A DNA stretch of 64,000 nucleotides, from positions 248,001 to 312,000 of the forward strand of contig JAYPPR010000008.1 in the NCBI GenBank assembly GCA_038131595.1. The letters run 5' to 3'. The position numbers were made by a program, and so were the translations under genes. The stretch is from UBA9926 sp038131595. GTDB taxonomy: Bacteria; Pseudomonadota; Gammaproteobacteria; Pseudomonadales; Azotimanducaceae. The notes below the pieces were generated by a model. The model was given only the letters and a program-made list of their open reading frames with translations. It did no database searches and had not been told where the DNA came from. Shown here piece after piece: positions 16,483-25,576 of the stretch (positions are counted from its first letter, which is position 1; each line of letters starts with the position of its first letter).

Positions 16483-17970
16483 ATGGAACTCATCGAATTC
16501 CCTCTTGTGACCCTATCGGCCTGTGTTGTCGGCCATGGGCTTGATATAGGACATACGCCCACAGTTGAGACCGTACCAAAACAGTTAGTCTTTGCTATCC
16601 CAAGAAGTGCTGAGGAGAGCGTGTCTGCTTCGCCCGATGGCCTAAACGCCACAGCGCTGCGCCCAGGCAACCCACTGCTCACCCCAGCCCAAGAGGACGA
16701 ACGAACTAGTCATCAAGACTTCTCGCTCATTCGCCTAAATGAAATCCTCATTGCATCGTCTCAACGCTTCAGACAATGCAGAGTGTCGCTATCTGTCTTC
16801 ACCCTCATCACAGCGCTCGAAGACTTTATTCAGGTGATCCGGCAGCACCCATCTGAGGGTTACTGGCTCCTCTTTGATGTCAATTCATCGTTAACGCACT
16901 GTGTCATCTCTTTGCACCCTTTGCGCGAAGTCTCGCTGATTGAAATGCGGCGCTCCGTACGCTTGAGCACGGGTCGCCAAGTCTACTCAAGCGCTAAAGC
17001 CCAGCGAGTCAACCTTCAAATCCACCATCCAAATACCAACCGCCTGGTCCAAGCGGTACTCAAAAGCCAGGACTATTCCTTATCAAGGCTTGATGATCTG
17101 AGAGCCATCACGATCACTGACGCACTGCCAATCCACACAGGCAACGATTCAGCTGAGATTCCCTCTCTCTTGCCACTGCATCTACCGCGTTATCAAGGTG
17201 GCTCGTTGCCGCATCACTTATCGTCGTGTCTAACGGCAACCCTCTCGTTTCTGAATGCTTGGGAGCAAATGGATGGTCCGCAGCAGACTGCAATCTTTAT
17301 CGGCAACGTCGATAGCGCAAGATCCAGTCAAATTGCGAGACTGCTTCGGTCTTCTGGCTTAGCTGTTCGGCCCGTGTCTCCCAATGATGGCGCACAGCGA
17401 TACCCAGGACGTTTTTCTGTTGCGATATGTGATTTAGCAGGCACGAACCCCCTCGATTGGGCGACCGTGATGTTGACCAGTCAAACCGCCAGCTCATCAA
17501 TCTGGATCATTAGCGCTCATTCAGCAGTGGATCAAAAGCAGATCGCGGTTTTAAAGCGGACACTTCCATCGCACGTGAGGGTTTTTCAAATCACCCAGCA
17601 GGACGAGGAAGAATTAACGGTTACGGTTAGAAGGCTTGCAAGAGATATCAGTGATAAAACGCAGCGCCCTGCTATTCAGATGGCGAGCCTCAATAGACCA
17701 CAATCGCTCACTTATGATGAGCGCTTGGCCGCCCTGCAGCATGTTGGCGGACTAATATTAGCGGTTGGTCAATCAAACTCGGCTGCAGTTAAACGAGAAA
17801 TCCACCAAATGACTGGCTGGCTAAGTCTGATGCCTGAGGAAGTAGTACCCTCTCCGCTCAAGCACCAATTGATGATGATAGCCCGCTCGGGAATGCCGAG
17901 CCCTCAGGCGCTCGAATCACTGATTCGATTGGCCTGTCACTGGGCTTCGGAGTATGTCATCACTGCCTAA
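16483..17970 (+). CDS. Hypothetical protein, 495 aa, with a possible pseudo-receiver region
   Basis: I do not recognise this protein. It has no signal peptide and no membrane helix. Residues about 265-390 look like a degenerate response-regulator fold: a hydrophobic strand (TAIFIGNVD), a helix, a strand ending in an Asp where the phosphoacceptor would lie (VAICDLAG), then SIWIISAHS where receivers have a Thr/Ser-Ala pair. The paired acidic residues and the switch Lys are not convincingly present. The C terminus (TYDERLAALQHVGGLILAVG onward) is helical. The gene is divergent from cysM, the slot held by the gacS/barA sensor kinase in pseudomonads, but no kinase domain is present. Function is open. 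Confidence 0.7.
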   Translation: MELIEFPLVTLSACVVGHGLDIGHTPTVETVPKQLVFAIPRSAEESVSASPDGLNATALRPGNPLLTPAQEDERTSHQDFSLIRLNEILIASSQRFRQCRVSLSVFTLITALEDFIQVIRQHPSEGYWLLFDVNSSLTHCVISLHPLREVSLIEMRRSVRLSTGRQVYSSAKAQRVNLQIHHPNTNRLVQAVLKSQDYSLSRLDDLRAITITDALPIHTGNDSAEIPSLLPLHLPRYQGGSLPHHLSSCLTATLSFLNAWEQMDGPQQTAIFIGNVDSARSSQIARLLRSSGLAVRPVSPNDGAQRYPGRFSVAICDLAGTNPLDWATVMLTSQTASSSIWIISAHSAVDQKQIAVLKRTLPSHVRVFQITQQDEEELTVTVRRLARDISDKTQRPAIQMASLNRPQSLTYDERLAALQHVGGLILAVGQSNSAAVKREIHQMTGWLSLMPEEVVPSPLKHQLMMIARSGMPSPQALESLIRLACHWASEYVITA

Positions 17971-18127
17971 TCGGGGCCCCCGGGAATTGTTCCGAGAGAC
18001 GCTCACTTCCTTGTGCAGACTACCCACCACTAGCCATTCTAGCGTCGAGATATTCTTTTGGCTCAATGATTCATCTGAGGCCCTGTTACTGGAGGCAGAG
18101 CACTTTGAGCTAATGAGCAGAAGCTAA
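17954..18127 (+). CDS. Possible small protein, 57 aa
   Basis: An ATG at 17954 lies inside the last codons of the 495-residue gene, and the frame runs for 57 codons to TAA 18125-18127, ten bases before the convergent acpS stop. The peptide begins MSSLPNRGPRELFRETLTSL and ends in EHFELMSRS; a middle segment, HSSVEIFFWLNDSSEALLLE, looks protein-like. It could be a coupled small gene or a displaced tail of the upstream protein. There is no strong Shine-Dalgarno, so this is a weak call. Confidence 0.3.
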   Translation: MSSLPNRGPRELFRETLTSLCRLPTTSHSSVEIFFWLNDSSEALLLEAEHFELMSRS

Positions 18128-18136
18128 GCGTTATCG

Positions 18137-18523
18137 CTAAGGCCCCTCTGCTGTAACAAAAGCTAGTGCATAGTCTCCATCATCGGATATGGAGATCGAC
18201 CAAGTGGATATACCCAGTTCGGTTGCTCGCGCCAGCGCTCGACCCTCCAGGTTCACTGCTGGTGCCCCCGTTGGCCGCCTTGTGATCTCAATTTGATGTA
18301 GGGCGATACCCTGACTAAATCCGGTGCCCAATGCTTTGACAACCGACTCTTTTGCAGCAAATTGCTTCGCCAAATAAGCGACCTGTTTTCCATCGCCCAT
18401 TGACTGAAACACTTTGATTTCGGTAGCGCTGAGCACCTTGGCAACAAAACGGTCACCAAATCGGTCATAGGCGCGCTGGATACGCCGACGGTCTGTTAAA
18501 TCCGTCCCAATTCCTTTGATCAT
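18137..18523 (-). CDS. acpS: Holo-[acyl-carrier-protein] synthase
   Basis: AcpS attaches 4'-phosphopantetheine from CoA to apo-ACP, activating fatty-acid synthesis. The 128-residue product shows the family start MIKGIGTDLTDRRRI (Asp in GTDL binds magnesium) and the AKQFAAKESVVKALGTG motif with the catalytic Glu/Lys, then SISDDGDYALAF. The ATG at 18523 overlaps the recO stop (ATGA), which fixes the start; an ATG five codons upstream is less likely. In E. coli pdxJ separates recO and acpS; here they touch. Confidence 0.95.
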   Translation of the reverse strand: MIKGIGTDLTDRRRIQRAYDRFGDRFVAKVLSATEIKVFQSMGDGKQVAYLAKQFAAKESVVKALGTGFSQGIALHQIEITRRPTGAPAVNLEGRALARATELGISTWSISISDDGDYALAFVTAEGP

Positions 18524-19221
18524 CGGTATTTCTCGCATAATGCACGGGCATTAATCTGACGCCCTCTCAGCAGGTGGCTGATCAAACTATCGATGACCGA
18601 TCTAAGCAGAGTTTGCGATGAATCGAGATCTGAGTCGGACAGTGCCGACTTGAGTTCCGCCCCCGAGAGTGCGCCAAGCGGATCGGTCATCAGACCCAAC
18701 TCTGGATCGAATCGGTAGCGCTGACTCGTCTCAACGAGTTGCTCGCCTCCATCCGCACGCCCCAGGTCAATGGCATAACCCAACGCTTTGAGGAACTGAA
18801 CCTCAAACCCGGTCAAGAATCTTACCTGAAAGGATTCAAGCTTTAGCGCCTCCATAAACTGATGATAAAGATCAAAGATCTCTGGTGTGCGCTCGTGCCT
18901 CGCACTTAATCGGTACACCAGCTCATTGACATACAGTCCAAAAAAAGTGCGGGCGCCCACTACGTTAAGGCTGCCGCTTAGGTGATCCTTCACCTCCGCA
19001 CGCCTCATATCCCCCCGTGGGGCGACACTAATCGCCAAATGGTCGAAGGGTTGGATCAATCCACCTGCGCTCCGGCGCGAATTTTTCCCTCTGATACCAT
19101 TTAGAAGTAGCGGGATGCGCCCCTCATCTCGCGAAAAAAACTCTGCGATAACACTGGTCTCGCGATAGGGCCTTTGATGCAGTATGTATCCCTCAAGCAA
19201 AGACCAATTAATCCTCGCCAT
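18520..19221 (-). CDS. recO: DNA repair protein RecO
   Basis: RecO anneals single strands and loads RecA with RecF and RecR at gaps. The product (233 aa) begins MARINWSLLEGYILHQRPYRETS, followed by an OB fold and a helical zinc-less C-terminal domain (TGFEVQFLKALGYAIDL). ATG 19221 has GGAG eight bases upstream and overlaps the era end by 14 bases. An upstream ATG at 19251 would extend it into era without support. It is coupled to acpS downstream. Confidence 0.92.
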   Translation of the reverse strand: MARINWSLLEGYILHQRPYRETSVIAEFFSRDEGRIPLLLNGIRGKNSRRSAGGLIQPFDHLAISVAPRGDMRRAEVKDHLSGSLNVVGARTFFGLYVNELVYRLSARHERTPEIFDLYHQFMEALKLESFQVRFLTGFEVQFLKALGYAIDLGRADGGEQLVETSQRYRFDPELGLMTDPLGALSGAELKSALSDSDLDSSQTLLRSVIDSLISHLLRGRQINARALCEKYR

Positions 19222-20107
19222 AGCCCAAGCTCCGAAGTGCCCGCTCATCATCGGACCATCCGCGTTTTACCTTGACCCAGAGCCGCAACATGACCTGATG
19301 ATCCACTAACTTTTCAATATCTTTTCTTGCATCGATCCCGACTCGCTTGAGCTTATTGCCCCCCGCGCCGATTAAGATGGCGCGTTGACCCGTTCTTTCG
19401 ACAAAGATCGTCGCATCAATTTGGATCACCTTTGATTGTGCTTCGAACCGCTCGAGCTGAATGGTGGTGGCATAAGGTAATTCTTCGCCAAACTGGCGCA
19501 TTAGCTTTTCCCGAATCAACTCAGCGACCAAAAATTTTTCACTTCGATCCGTTACTTCTTCGGGAGGGAAATAAAAAGGAGACATTGGCAGCAAGGACTC
19601 TATGACCCCTTCAAGGCCATCGAGATTTTCCTTCCTGCTCGCGGAAATAGGCACGATATGATGGTCGCCCACTCTCTCTTTAAGTGCTGCAATGATAGGA
19701 AGGATCTCTTGTTGCTGTTTAACTCGATCAACCTTGTTAATGGCGAGGATGAGCTGGCACCCACTCTTTTGAATCCGTTCCAGAATCATTTCATCGTCAG
19801 CCGTGAAGACGTGGCGATCAACCAACATGACGGTCACATCAACATCGGCAATGACGCTCTGCGCAGCACGATTCATGTAACGGTTGATGGCTCGTTTTTG
19901 ATTGGAGTGGATGCCTGGAGTATCCACAAACAAAATCTGGGTCTCGCTCGACGTCTTGATTCCCAAAATATGATGACGAGTTGTTTGTGGCTTTCGTGAG
20001 GTAATACTGACCTTTTGCTCGATCAGCGCATTCATTAACGTTGATTTGCCAACATTAGGCCGACCCACGATCGCTACATACCCAGCCCGAGTGGTGACGA
20101 TGTTCAC
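19208..20107 (-). CDS. era: GTPase Era
   Basis: Era binds the 3' end of 16S rRNA and assists 30S maturation and cell-cycle progress. The 299-residue product shows G1 GRPNVGKST, G3 DTPGI, G4 NKVD, G5 SASRKENLDGL and a C-terminal KH domain (GGNKLKRVGIDARKDIE, binding rRNA). GTG 20107 follows the rnc stop directly, with GGAG in the end of rnc. The rnc-era-recO order is conserved across proteobacteria. Confidence 0.97.
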   Translation of the reverse strand: MNIVTTRAGYVAIVGRPNVGKSTLMNALIEQKVSITSRKPQTTRHHILGIKTSSETQILFVDTPGIHSNQKRAINRYMNRAAQSVIADVDVTVMLVDRHVFTADDEMILERIQKSGCQLILAINKVDRVKQQQEILPIIAALKERVGDHHIVPISASRKENLDGLEGVIESLLPMSPFYFPPEEVTDRSEKFLVAELIREKLMRQFGEELPYATTIQLERFEAQSKVIQIDATIFVERTGQRAILIGAGGNKLKRVGIDARKDIEKLVDHQVMLRLWVKVKRGWSDDERALRSLGYGED

Positions 20108-20785
20108 TCAGTGCTCCAATTGCTTAAGCGCCAATGCTGCGGCGGCCTGTTCAGCCCACTTAATCGACGAGGCCGATGCTTCAACGGCCTCATTAAGCGC
20201 AGACGCTGTCAATCGCACGGTAAACACCCTGTCGTGTTCCCTTCCCTCTGTTTTCACAACACCATAATCCGGCAAGGGCAGATTCTGAGCTTGCAGCCAT
20301 TCTTGTAATCGGGTTTTTGAGTCTTTTAAGCCATCGGCTGAAACAGTCTGCAGCTTATCCCAATCAAACTGGGCTTTAATGACTTCCCTTGCAACCTCGA
20401 AGCCGCCGTCTAGGTAAACGGCGCCAACCAGCGCCTCAAAACTATCTGCCAAAATCGAAGCGCGGTGCATTCCGCCCGACTTTCGTTCTCCTTGTCCAAA
20501 CTGCAAGTAACGACCTAGCTGCAAACGTTTTGCCACCTCAGCCAGTGATTCACGACGAACCAGCGCCACTCGCATTCGCGTCATAGCGCCCTCGTCCAGC
20601 GTTGGATGCAGGCGGTAAATCTGCTCAGTGACAACGAGCTCTAGGACGGCATCCCCTAAAAACTCTAGGCGCTCATAATTGGGTGTTCCCGCGCTCTTAT
20701 GGGTCAACGCCTCTTGAAGCAGAGTGAGATCAGTGAAGGATAGACCGAGAAGTCGCTCGAGTGGATGACGAGTAGTCTCAGTCAC
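20108..20785 (-). CDS. rnc: Ribonuclease III
   Basis: RNase III cleaves double-stranded RNA in rRNA precursors and many mRNAs. The product shows the catalytic signature ERLEFLGDAVLELVV, the second acidic site DSFEALVGAVYLDGG, and a C-terminal double-stranded RNA-binding domain (DSKTRLQEWLQAQNLPLPDY). Two adjacent GTG codons (20788, 20785) follow GGGAG and overlap the DUF4845 gene end; 20785 gives 225 residues, the normal size. The TTG used by a longer reading (20806) is unlikely. Confidence 0.95.
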   Translation of the reverse strand: MTETTRHPLERLLGLSFTDLTLLQEALTHKSAGTPNYERLEFLGDAVLELVVTEQIYRLHPTLDEGAMTRMRVALVRRESLAEVAKRLQLGRYLQFGQGERKSGGMHRASILADSFEALVGAVYLDGGFEVAREVIKAQFDWDKLQTVSADGLKDSKTRLQEWLQAQNLPLPDYGVVKTEGREHDRVFTVRLTASALNEAVEASASSIKWAEQAAAALALKQLEH

Positions 20786-21194
20786 CACGATCGCTCCCGA
20801 TTTCAAATTGTTCGTCGAACTCGATCAACACTGACATATTACCGGCCAAAGTGGTCTTGACCTCGTAATTCATTACGATCACGACGCGGCTGCCACGCTC
20901 GACCACCGTAATTTGGTCGGAATCGAGCATGCCTTTAAGGTTATTAATCTGGAGCCGCTTAGCCAACCGCTGCCTGACCTCCTCCGCAGTCTCCGCCTGA
21001 TCGCCTCGCGTCGATTGAAGCTCCTCAATTTGAGACCGTGCACCATAGTGATCAAGGTAGACCGATCCAAATTTAAGACCGATCCAGGCAATGATGAATA
21101 AGACGACTGCGATACCCAACCAGTCGCCAAAGAATGCGCCTTTCACCGATCGAGGTGATGATGAGGGCGCTGTTTTGACCTTATATTGGGGCAC
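20778..21194 (-). CDS. DUF4845 domain protein
   Basis: This 138-residue protein has one membrane helix (WLGIAVVLFIIAWIGLKFGS, about residues 25-44) and a periplasmic or cytoplasmic C-terminal domain ending in IEFDEQFEIG. It matches the small DUF4845 proteins found between lepB and rnc in pseudomonads and relatives; their function is unknown to me. It begins 10 bp after lepB and overlaps rnc by 8 bases, so it is in the same operon. Confidence 0.85.
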   Translation of the reverse strand: MPQYKVKTAPSSSPRSVKGAFFGDWLGIAVVLFIIAWIGLKFGSVYLDHYGARSQIEELQSTRGDQAETAEEVRQRLAKRLQINNLKGMLDSDQITVVERGSRVVIVMNYEVKTTLAGNMSVLIEFDEQFEIGSDRGD

Positions 21195-21204
21195 TTAGAG
21201 AAGC

Positions 21205-21960
21205 TCAACGGATCCAACGGGTTGTGGAGAAAGTCGGCATAGATAGTCCCGGATCCTTATGCATCCAAACCGCAAAGGCTCGGCCGACGACGTTTTCGTC
21301 TGGGACGAACCCCCAAAAACGTGAATCGTTACTCTGATCTCGGTTATCTCCCATCATGAAATAGTGGCCCTCGGGTACTACCCACTCTTGAACCCTCGGG
21401 TCGTTGTAGAGGTTTCGATAGATCGCGTGTGGTTTGTCACCGAATGTTTCTTCAAACTCGAGCTGCCTCGGTCTAAATTCTCGGACCTCCTGTTGAAACA
21501 CCTGTGTTTGCTCAACACCATTGATATATAGCGTTTTATTTTGGTATCGAACACGATCACCAGGCAAGCCAATGACACGTTTGATGAAGTATTCCTCCTC
21601 ATGCGGAGGAATGAACACCATACTGTCCCCGCGTTCAGGGTCGCCTACATCAATAATTTTGGTTCCCGCCACAGGTAACCTTATTCCATAGGCATACTTA
21701 TTGACGAGAATGAAATCCCCAACCTTCAGCGTCGGAATCATCGATCCGGTTGGGATCTGGAACGGCTCCACCAGAAACGATCTCAGCACTAGTACGAACA
21801 ACAAAACAGGGAAAAAAGAGATCGCATATTCAACGACCCAGTTGGCAGGCTCTTGCGGATCGCCTTTTGACCTAGGACGCAGCACTAGCGCATCCAGCAT
21901 CCAGATTGCACCGCACAATCCGGTAGCAATGACCAGGAAAAGAGGGAAATTGACGCTCAA
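21205..21960 (-). CDS. lepB: Signal peptidase I
   Basis: LepB cleaves signal peptides from exported proteins at the periplasmic face. The 251-residue product has two N-terminal membrane segments, the catalytic Ser in QIPTGSMIPTL, the general-base Lys in YFIKRVIGLPGDRV, and the box GHYFMMGDNRDQSNDSRFWG. The start is TTG 21960, seven bases after GGAG; no ATG is in a usable position. It lies 22 bp after lepA, the usual order. Confidence 0.96.
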   Translation of the reverse strand: MSVNFPLFLVIATGLCGAIWMLDALVLRPRSKGDPQEPANWVVEYAISFFPVLLFVLVLRSFLVEPFQIPTGSMIPTLKVGDFILVNKYAYGIRLPVAGTKIIDVGDPERGDSMVFIPPHEEEYFIKRVIGLPGDRVRYQNKTLYINGVEQTQVFQQEVREFRPRQLEFEETFGDKPHAIYRNLYNDPRVQEWVVPEGHYFMMGDNRDQSNDSRFWGFVPDENVVGRAFAVWMHKDPGLSMPTFSTTRWIR

Positions 21961-21982
21961 TTCATCACTCCAATCAATTTGG

Positions 21983-23779
21983 CTATCGATCGACTTTCAA
22001 CACAGCGAGAAATGCCTCTTGAGGAATCTCTACACTACCGAGCTGCTTCATCCGCTTCTTGCCAGCTTTTTGCTTCTCGAGCAGCTTTTTCTTTCGGGTC
22101 ACATCGCCACCGTAGCACTTCGCGGTGACATTTTTTCGTAATGCTTTGACCGTTTGCCTGGCGATGATTTGCCCACCGATTGCAGCCTGAATAGCCACGT
22201 CAAAAAGTTGCCGTGGGATCAACTCCTTCATCTTACTGGTGACCGCCATAGCTTTGGATCGAGCGTCGCTGGCATGAACAATCACCGCCAACGCGTCGAC
22301 TCGGTCGCCGTTGATTAGAATGTCCAACCGCTGGAGTCGTGCCGCCTGAAACCGCTCGAAACTATAGTCGAGTGAGGCATAACCCCTTGACACGGATTTC
22401 AGGCGATCAAAGAAATCGAGCACCACTTCGTTCATCGGCAACTCGTAGGCCAGCGAGACCTGACGCCCTACAAACTGCATGTCGCGTTGAACCCCTCGAC
22501 GTTCCTCGCAGAGTTTGATCACGTTTCCAAGGTGTTCACTCGGCACCAAAATGTTGGCCAGCACAATGGGCTCTCGCATCTCGGCGATACTGCCGACATC
22601 GGGGAGCTGCGACGGGTTGTGGATTTTGATGACATCACCCGTCTTTTTCTCAACCTCATAAATCACCGTGGGAGCAGATGAGATCAGATCGAGGTTGTAC
22701 TCGCGCTCTAGGCGCTCCTGGATGATCTCCATGTGGAGCATCCCAAGGAATCCACAACGAAAACCAGTCCCCAGCGCGTCTGAGCTCTCAGGTTCGTAAA
22801 CCAACGACGCGTCGTTTAACGTCAGTTTTTCAAGCGCTTCTCGGAAATTTTCAAAATCGTCAGCACTGACGGTGAACATGCCCGCATAAACCTGCGGCTT
22901 AACCGTTTTAAATCCAGGAAGCGCGGCCGTCTCCGTGCTGGGGACAATGATCGTGTCACCAACGGGAGCGCCTTTTACATCTTTGATCCCCGCGACAAGA
23001 AAACCCACCTCGCCTGTTTCCAGCGAGTCTTTGGCTTCGCGCCTGGGCGTAAATATACCGACGCTATCGGCCTGATAGATTTTCCCAGTAGAGCAAATCT
23101 GAAACTTGTCTCGCTTGGAGATCTTGCCTTTGACCACTTTGATCAAAGACACGACACCCAAGTAGTTATCGAACCACGAGTCGATAATGAGCGCTTGCAA
23201 GGATTCATTGGAGTAATCCTCTGGTGGCGGCACCAATTCAACGATCTGCTCCAGCAGATCCTCTACGCCCACACCAGTTTTTGCGCTGACTCGCAGCGAT
23301 TCGGACGCGTCAATACCAATGATTTCCTCAATCTCTTGCTGAACTCGCTCTGGCTCGGCACTGGGCAGGTCGATCTTGTTGAGAACAGGAATAACCTCTA
23401 ACCCCTCTTCAACTGCGGTATAACAATTGGCGACCGACTGCGCCTCTACGCCTTGGGCGGCATCCACCACCAAAAGCGCGCCCTCGCAAGCCGATAGGGA
23501 GCGCGATACTTCGTATGAGAAATCGACATGACCCGGTGTATCGATGATGTTGAGCTGGTATGTCTCGCCGCTTCGAGCCTGATAATTCAATGAGACGCTT
23601 TGCGCCTTAATGGTAATTCCTCGTTCCCGCTCGATATCCATAGAGTCCAGGACTTGGGCTGCCATTTCGCGGTCGCTCAGTCCACCGCAGTACTGGATGA
23701 ATCGATCTGCAAGCGTCGACTTCCCATGGTCAATATGAGCGATGATCGAGAAGTTGCGGATGTTCGATGGAGCAGTCAA
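21983..23779 (-). CDS. lepA: Elongation factor 4 (back-translocase LepA)
   Basis: LepA is a ribosome-binding GTPase that influences translocation or initiation under stress. The 598-residue protein has G1 AHIDHGKSTL, G2 RGITIKAQ, G3 DTPGHVDF, G4 NKID, EF-Tu-like domains and the LepA-specific C-terminal domain with a Lys-rich end (GGDVTRKKKLLEKQKAGKKR over two lines of the fold). Start is TTG 23779 (MTAPSNIRNFSIIAHIDHG); I see no ATG alternative and only a weak ribosome site. It is 72 bp after mucD. Confidence 0.96.
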   Translation of the reverse strand: MTAPSNIRNFSIIAHIDHGKSTLADRFIQYCGGLSDREMAAQVLDSMDIERERGITIKAQSVSLNYQARSGETYQLNIIDTPGHVDFSYEVSRSLSACEGALLVVDAAQGVEAQSVANCYTAVEEGLEVIPVLNKIDLPSAEPERVQQEIEEIIGIDASESLRVSAKTGVGVEDLLEQIVELVPPPEDYSNESLQALIIDSWFDNYLGVVSLIKVVKGKISKRDKFQICSTGKIYQADSVGIFTPRREAKDSLETGEVGFLVAGIKDVKGAPVGDTIIVPSTETAALPGFKTVKPQVYAGMFTVSADDFENFREALEKLTLNDASLVYEPESSDALGTGFRCGFLGMLHMEIIQERLEREYNLDLISSAPTVIYEVEKKTGDVIKIHNPSQLPDVGSIAEMREPIVLANILVPSEHLGNVIKLCEERRGVQRDMQFVGRQVSLAYELPMNEVVLDFFDRLKSVSRGYASLDYSFERFQAARLQRLDILINGDRVDALAVIVHASDARSKAMAVTSKMKELIPRQLFDVAIQAAIGGQIIARQTVKALRKNVTAKCYGGDVTRKKKLLEKQKAGKKRMKQLGSVEIPQEAFLAVLKVDR

Positions 23780-23851
23780 TGAGGAACTCGATAGGTATCG
23801 TGAATGCGCGCGAGTCTAATGGAAATCTCTAGGCAGTGCCATGCGAGTTGC

Positions 23852-25249
23852 CTAGTCATTCACTTTTATCGCGACAAACAGCGGCTGCCGGTCTCGAACA
23901 ATACGAACCGGAATGGCCATGTCCTCGGGCAACGCTTTTACTTGCCGTTCAAATGCCTCTACCGAATCGATCCACTGGCTATTAATGGTGGTCAGTACGT
24001 CTCCAGCTTGCAAACCAGCGAGCCGTCCCGGCCCCGCATTGACTTCCGTTATAAGCACGCCTTGGCTCACTTCGATGGATGACTTCTCTTCCTCAGACAG
24101 CTCGCGGACTGTGATACCCAACCTGTTGTCTTGGGGCCTGCTCAGCGTAGAGGGTTGCATCACCGCAGACTGATCCAATTCGCCCACGGTCACATCGAGC
24201 GTTTGACGTTCTCCCTCACGGACAACAATGACTTCCGTTGTTGTTCCTGCTTTGAATCGCCCGACGACATGGGGCAAGTCTGAACTCAAATCAATCGTTC
24301 TTCCCCCAAACTCGGTGATAATGTCCCCCTCCTTGAGGCCTGCCTCTTCAGCAGGGCTTTCTGCGAAAACCCGAGTCACCAAGGCGCCTGCAGCACGATC
24401 CAGTCCGAAAGACTCTGCCAAATCCCGATCAACCCGCTGGATCTGTACGCCCAGCCAACCGCGTGACACGGTGCCCTTCTCTTTTAGCTGCTCGACAACC
24501 TCCATCGCGATATCCATCGGGATGGCAAATGAGAGGCCCATGAACCCCCCTGATCGAGTGAAGATCTGCGAGTTGATACCTACGACCTCTCCGTTCAGGT
24601 TAAACAGAGGGCCGCCCGAGTTACCCGGATTGATCGCAACATCGGTTTGGATGAACGGAACGTAATTTCCGCGCTCGTCAGGCAGACTCCGACCCTTAGC
24701 GCTCACGATGCCGGCTGTGACAGACAATTCAAAGCCAAATGGCGACCCGATCGCCATCACCCACTCGCCCACCTGCAAGGTCTCAGACTGGCCGACTCGA
24801 ACGACAGGCAGGTCTGAGGCGTCGATTTTCAGCAGGGCCAAATCTGACACAGGATCAGCGCCAATGAGCGATGCTTCTCGCTCACGACGGTCACTCAAGG
24901 CAACGATGATTTCATCCGCATCTTCCACAACGTGGTTGTTGGTCAGAACGTACCCATCCTCTGTGAGAATGAACCCAGAACCTGTGGCCGGACGTTGTTG
25001 ACGATCTTGTGGGTAGCCTCTGAAAAAACGCCGAAAAAATTCAGGCATTTCTTCCTCGGCTCTGCCTTCGAAGCTTGGCGCTTTGCGTGTGACGGTAATA
25101 TTGACTACGGCGGGAGCGCTCTCTTGCACCAACGCAGTGAAGTCAGGGAGACCACTATTTGCACGCGCATGGCTAGTCGCGAGCAGCCCCACTGCTAGCG
25201 CTATCAACCACCCTCTCAAGGAAGAGTTCTGCTGTTTGTTTTGGGTCAT
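23852..25249 (-). CDS. mucD: Periplasmic serine protease of the DegP/HtrA family (MucD)
   Basis: MucD degrades misfolded periplasmic proteins and damps sigma-E signalling. From ATG 25249 the 465-residue product has a signal peptide ending near ATSHARA, a trypsin-like domain with triad His (TNNHVVED), Asp (DPVSDLALL) and Ser (NPGNSGGPLF), and two PDZ domains (GWLGVQIQ; RLGITVREL). An upstream frame to 25333 has no support. It closes the sigma-E cluster and precedes lepA, matching the pseudomonad order. A GTCAAA element upstream resembles a sigma-E -10 but lacks a well-spaced -35. Confidence 0.93.
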   Translation of the reverse strand: MTQNKQQNSSLRGWLIALAVGLLATSHARANSGLPDFTALVQESAPAVVNITVTRKAPSFEGRAEEEMPEFFRRFFRGYPQDRQQRPATGSGFILTEDGYVLTNNHVVEDADEIIVALSDRREREASLIGADPVSDLALLKIDASDLPVVRVGQSETLQVGEWVMAIGSPFGFELSVTAGIVSAKGRSLPDERGNYVPFIQTDVAINPGNSGGPLFNLNGEVVGINSQIFTRSGGFMGLSFAIPMDIAMEVVEQLKEKGTVSRGWLGVQIQRVDRDLAESFGLDRAAGALVTRVFAESPAEEAGLKEGDIITEFGGRTIDLSSDLPHVVGRFKAGTTTEVIVVREGERQTLDVTVGELDQSAVMQPSTLSRPQDNRLGITVRELSEEEKSSIEVSQGVLITEVNAGPGRLAGLQAGDVLTTINSQWIDSVEAFERQVKALPEDMAIPVRIVRDRQPLFVAIKVND

Positions 25250-25372
25250 ACTTTCCACCACGTCCTTACACTTTGACCGTATTGCTTTGCGAGGGTTTGT
25301 GTTCCTTTCGGAACCCCGGTCAGTTTGAATCATTCGTTTGGTTTCCTAGCCTCTTGACCAAGGCACTGCATC

Positions 25373-25480
25373 TTACTTGTTTACCGTTTGTTTTCCGCGC
25401 GACTTTTTGGCGGTTGGTTCCAGCGCTTTTTCTTTGCGCTTTTCCTTCGCCGCCTTGCGGCCGGCACCCTTCCCTAATTC
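25373..25480 (-). other. Lys/Arg-rich ORF remnant without a start codon (rseC-mucD spacer)
   Basis: Between rseC and mucD (25250-25576) the minus strand holds a purine-rich stretch that is open for 35 codons between two stops and reads ELGKGAGRKAAKEKRKEKAL and then EPTAKKSRGKQTVNK. Thirteen residues are Lys or Arg. No ATG, GTG or TTG codon lies in this frame. The composition resembles the AlgP-like gene at 10577 and the islands at 27927 and 62703. Nothing else was recognised in this 327-bp spacer. Confidence 0.4.
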
Positions 25481-25576
25481 TTAGCTATAAACCGCACCCA
25501 CTGTCTTAGTCTAATCTCGACAGGCGTTGCGCTGAGATCGACTAGTTGAGAGGCACTCGCGGTGTATGTCAGCGTC

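Noticed and set aside
25272..25300. Sigma-E promoter for mucD (GTCAAA)
   Set aside because: The -10 is good but the best GGAAC-like -35 is about 22 bases away instead of 16; the 16-base position has only AAACCC.
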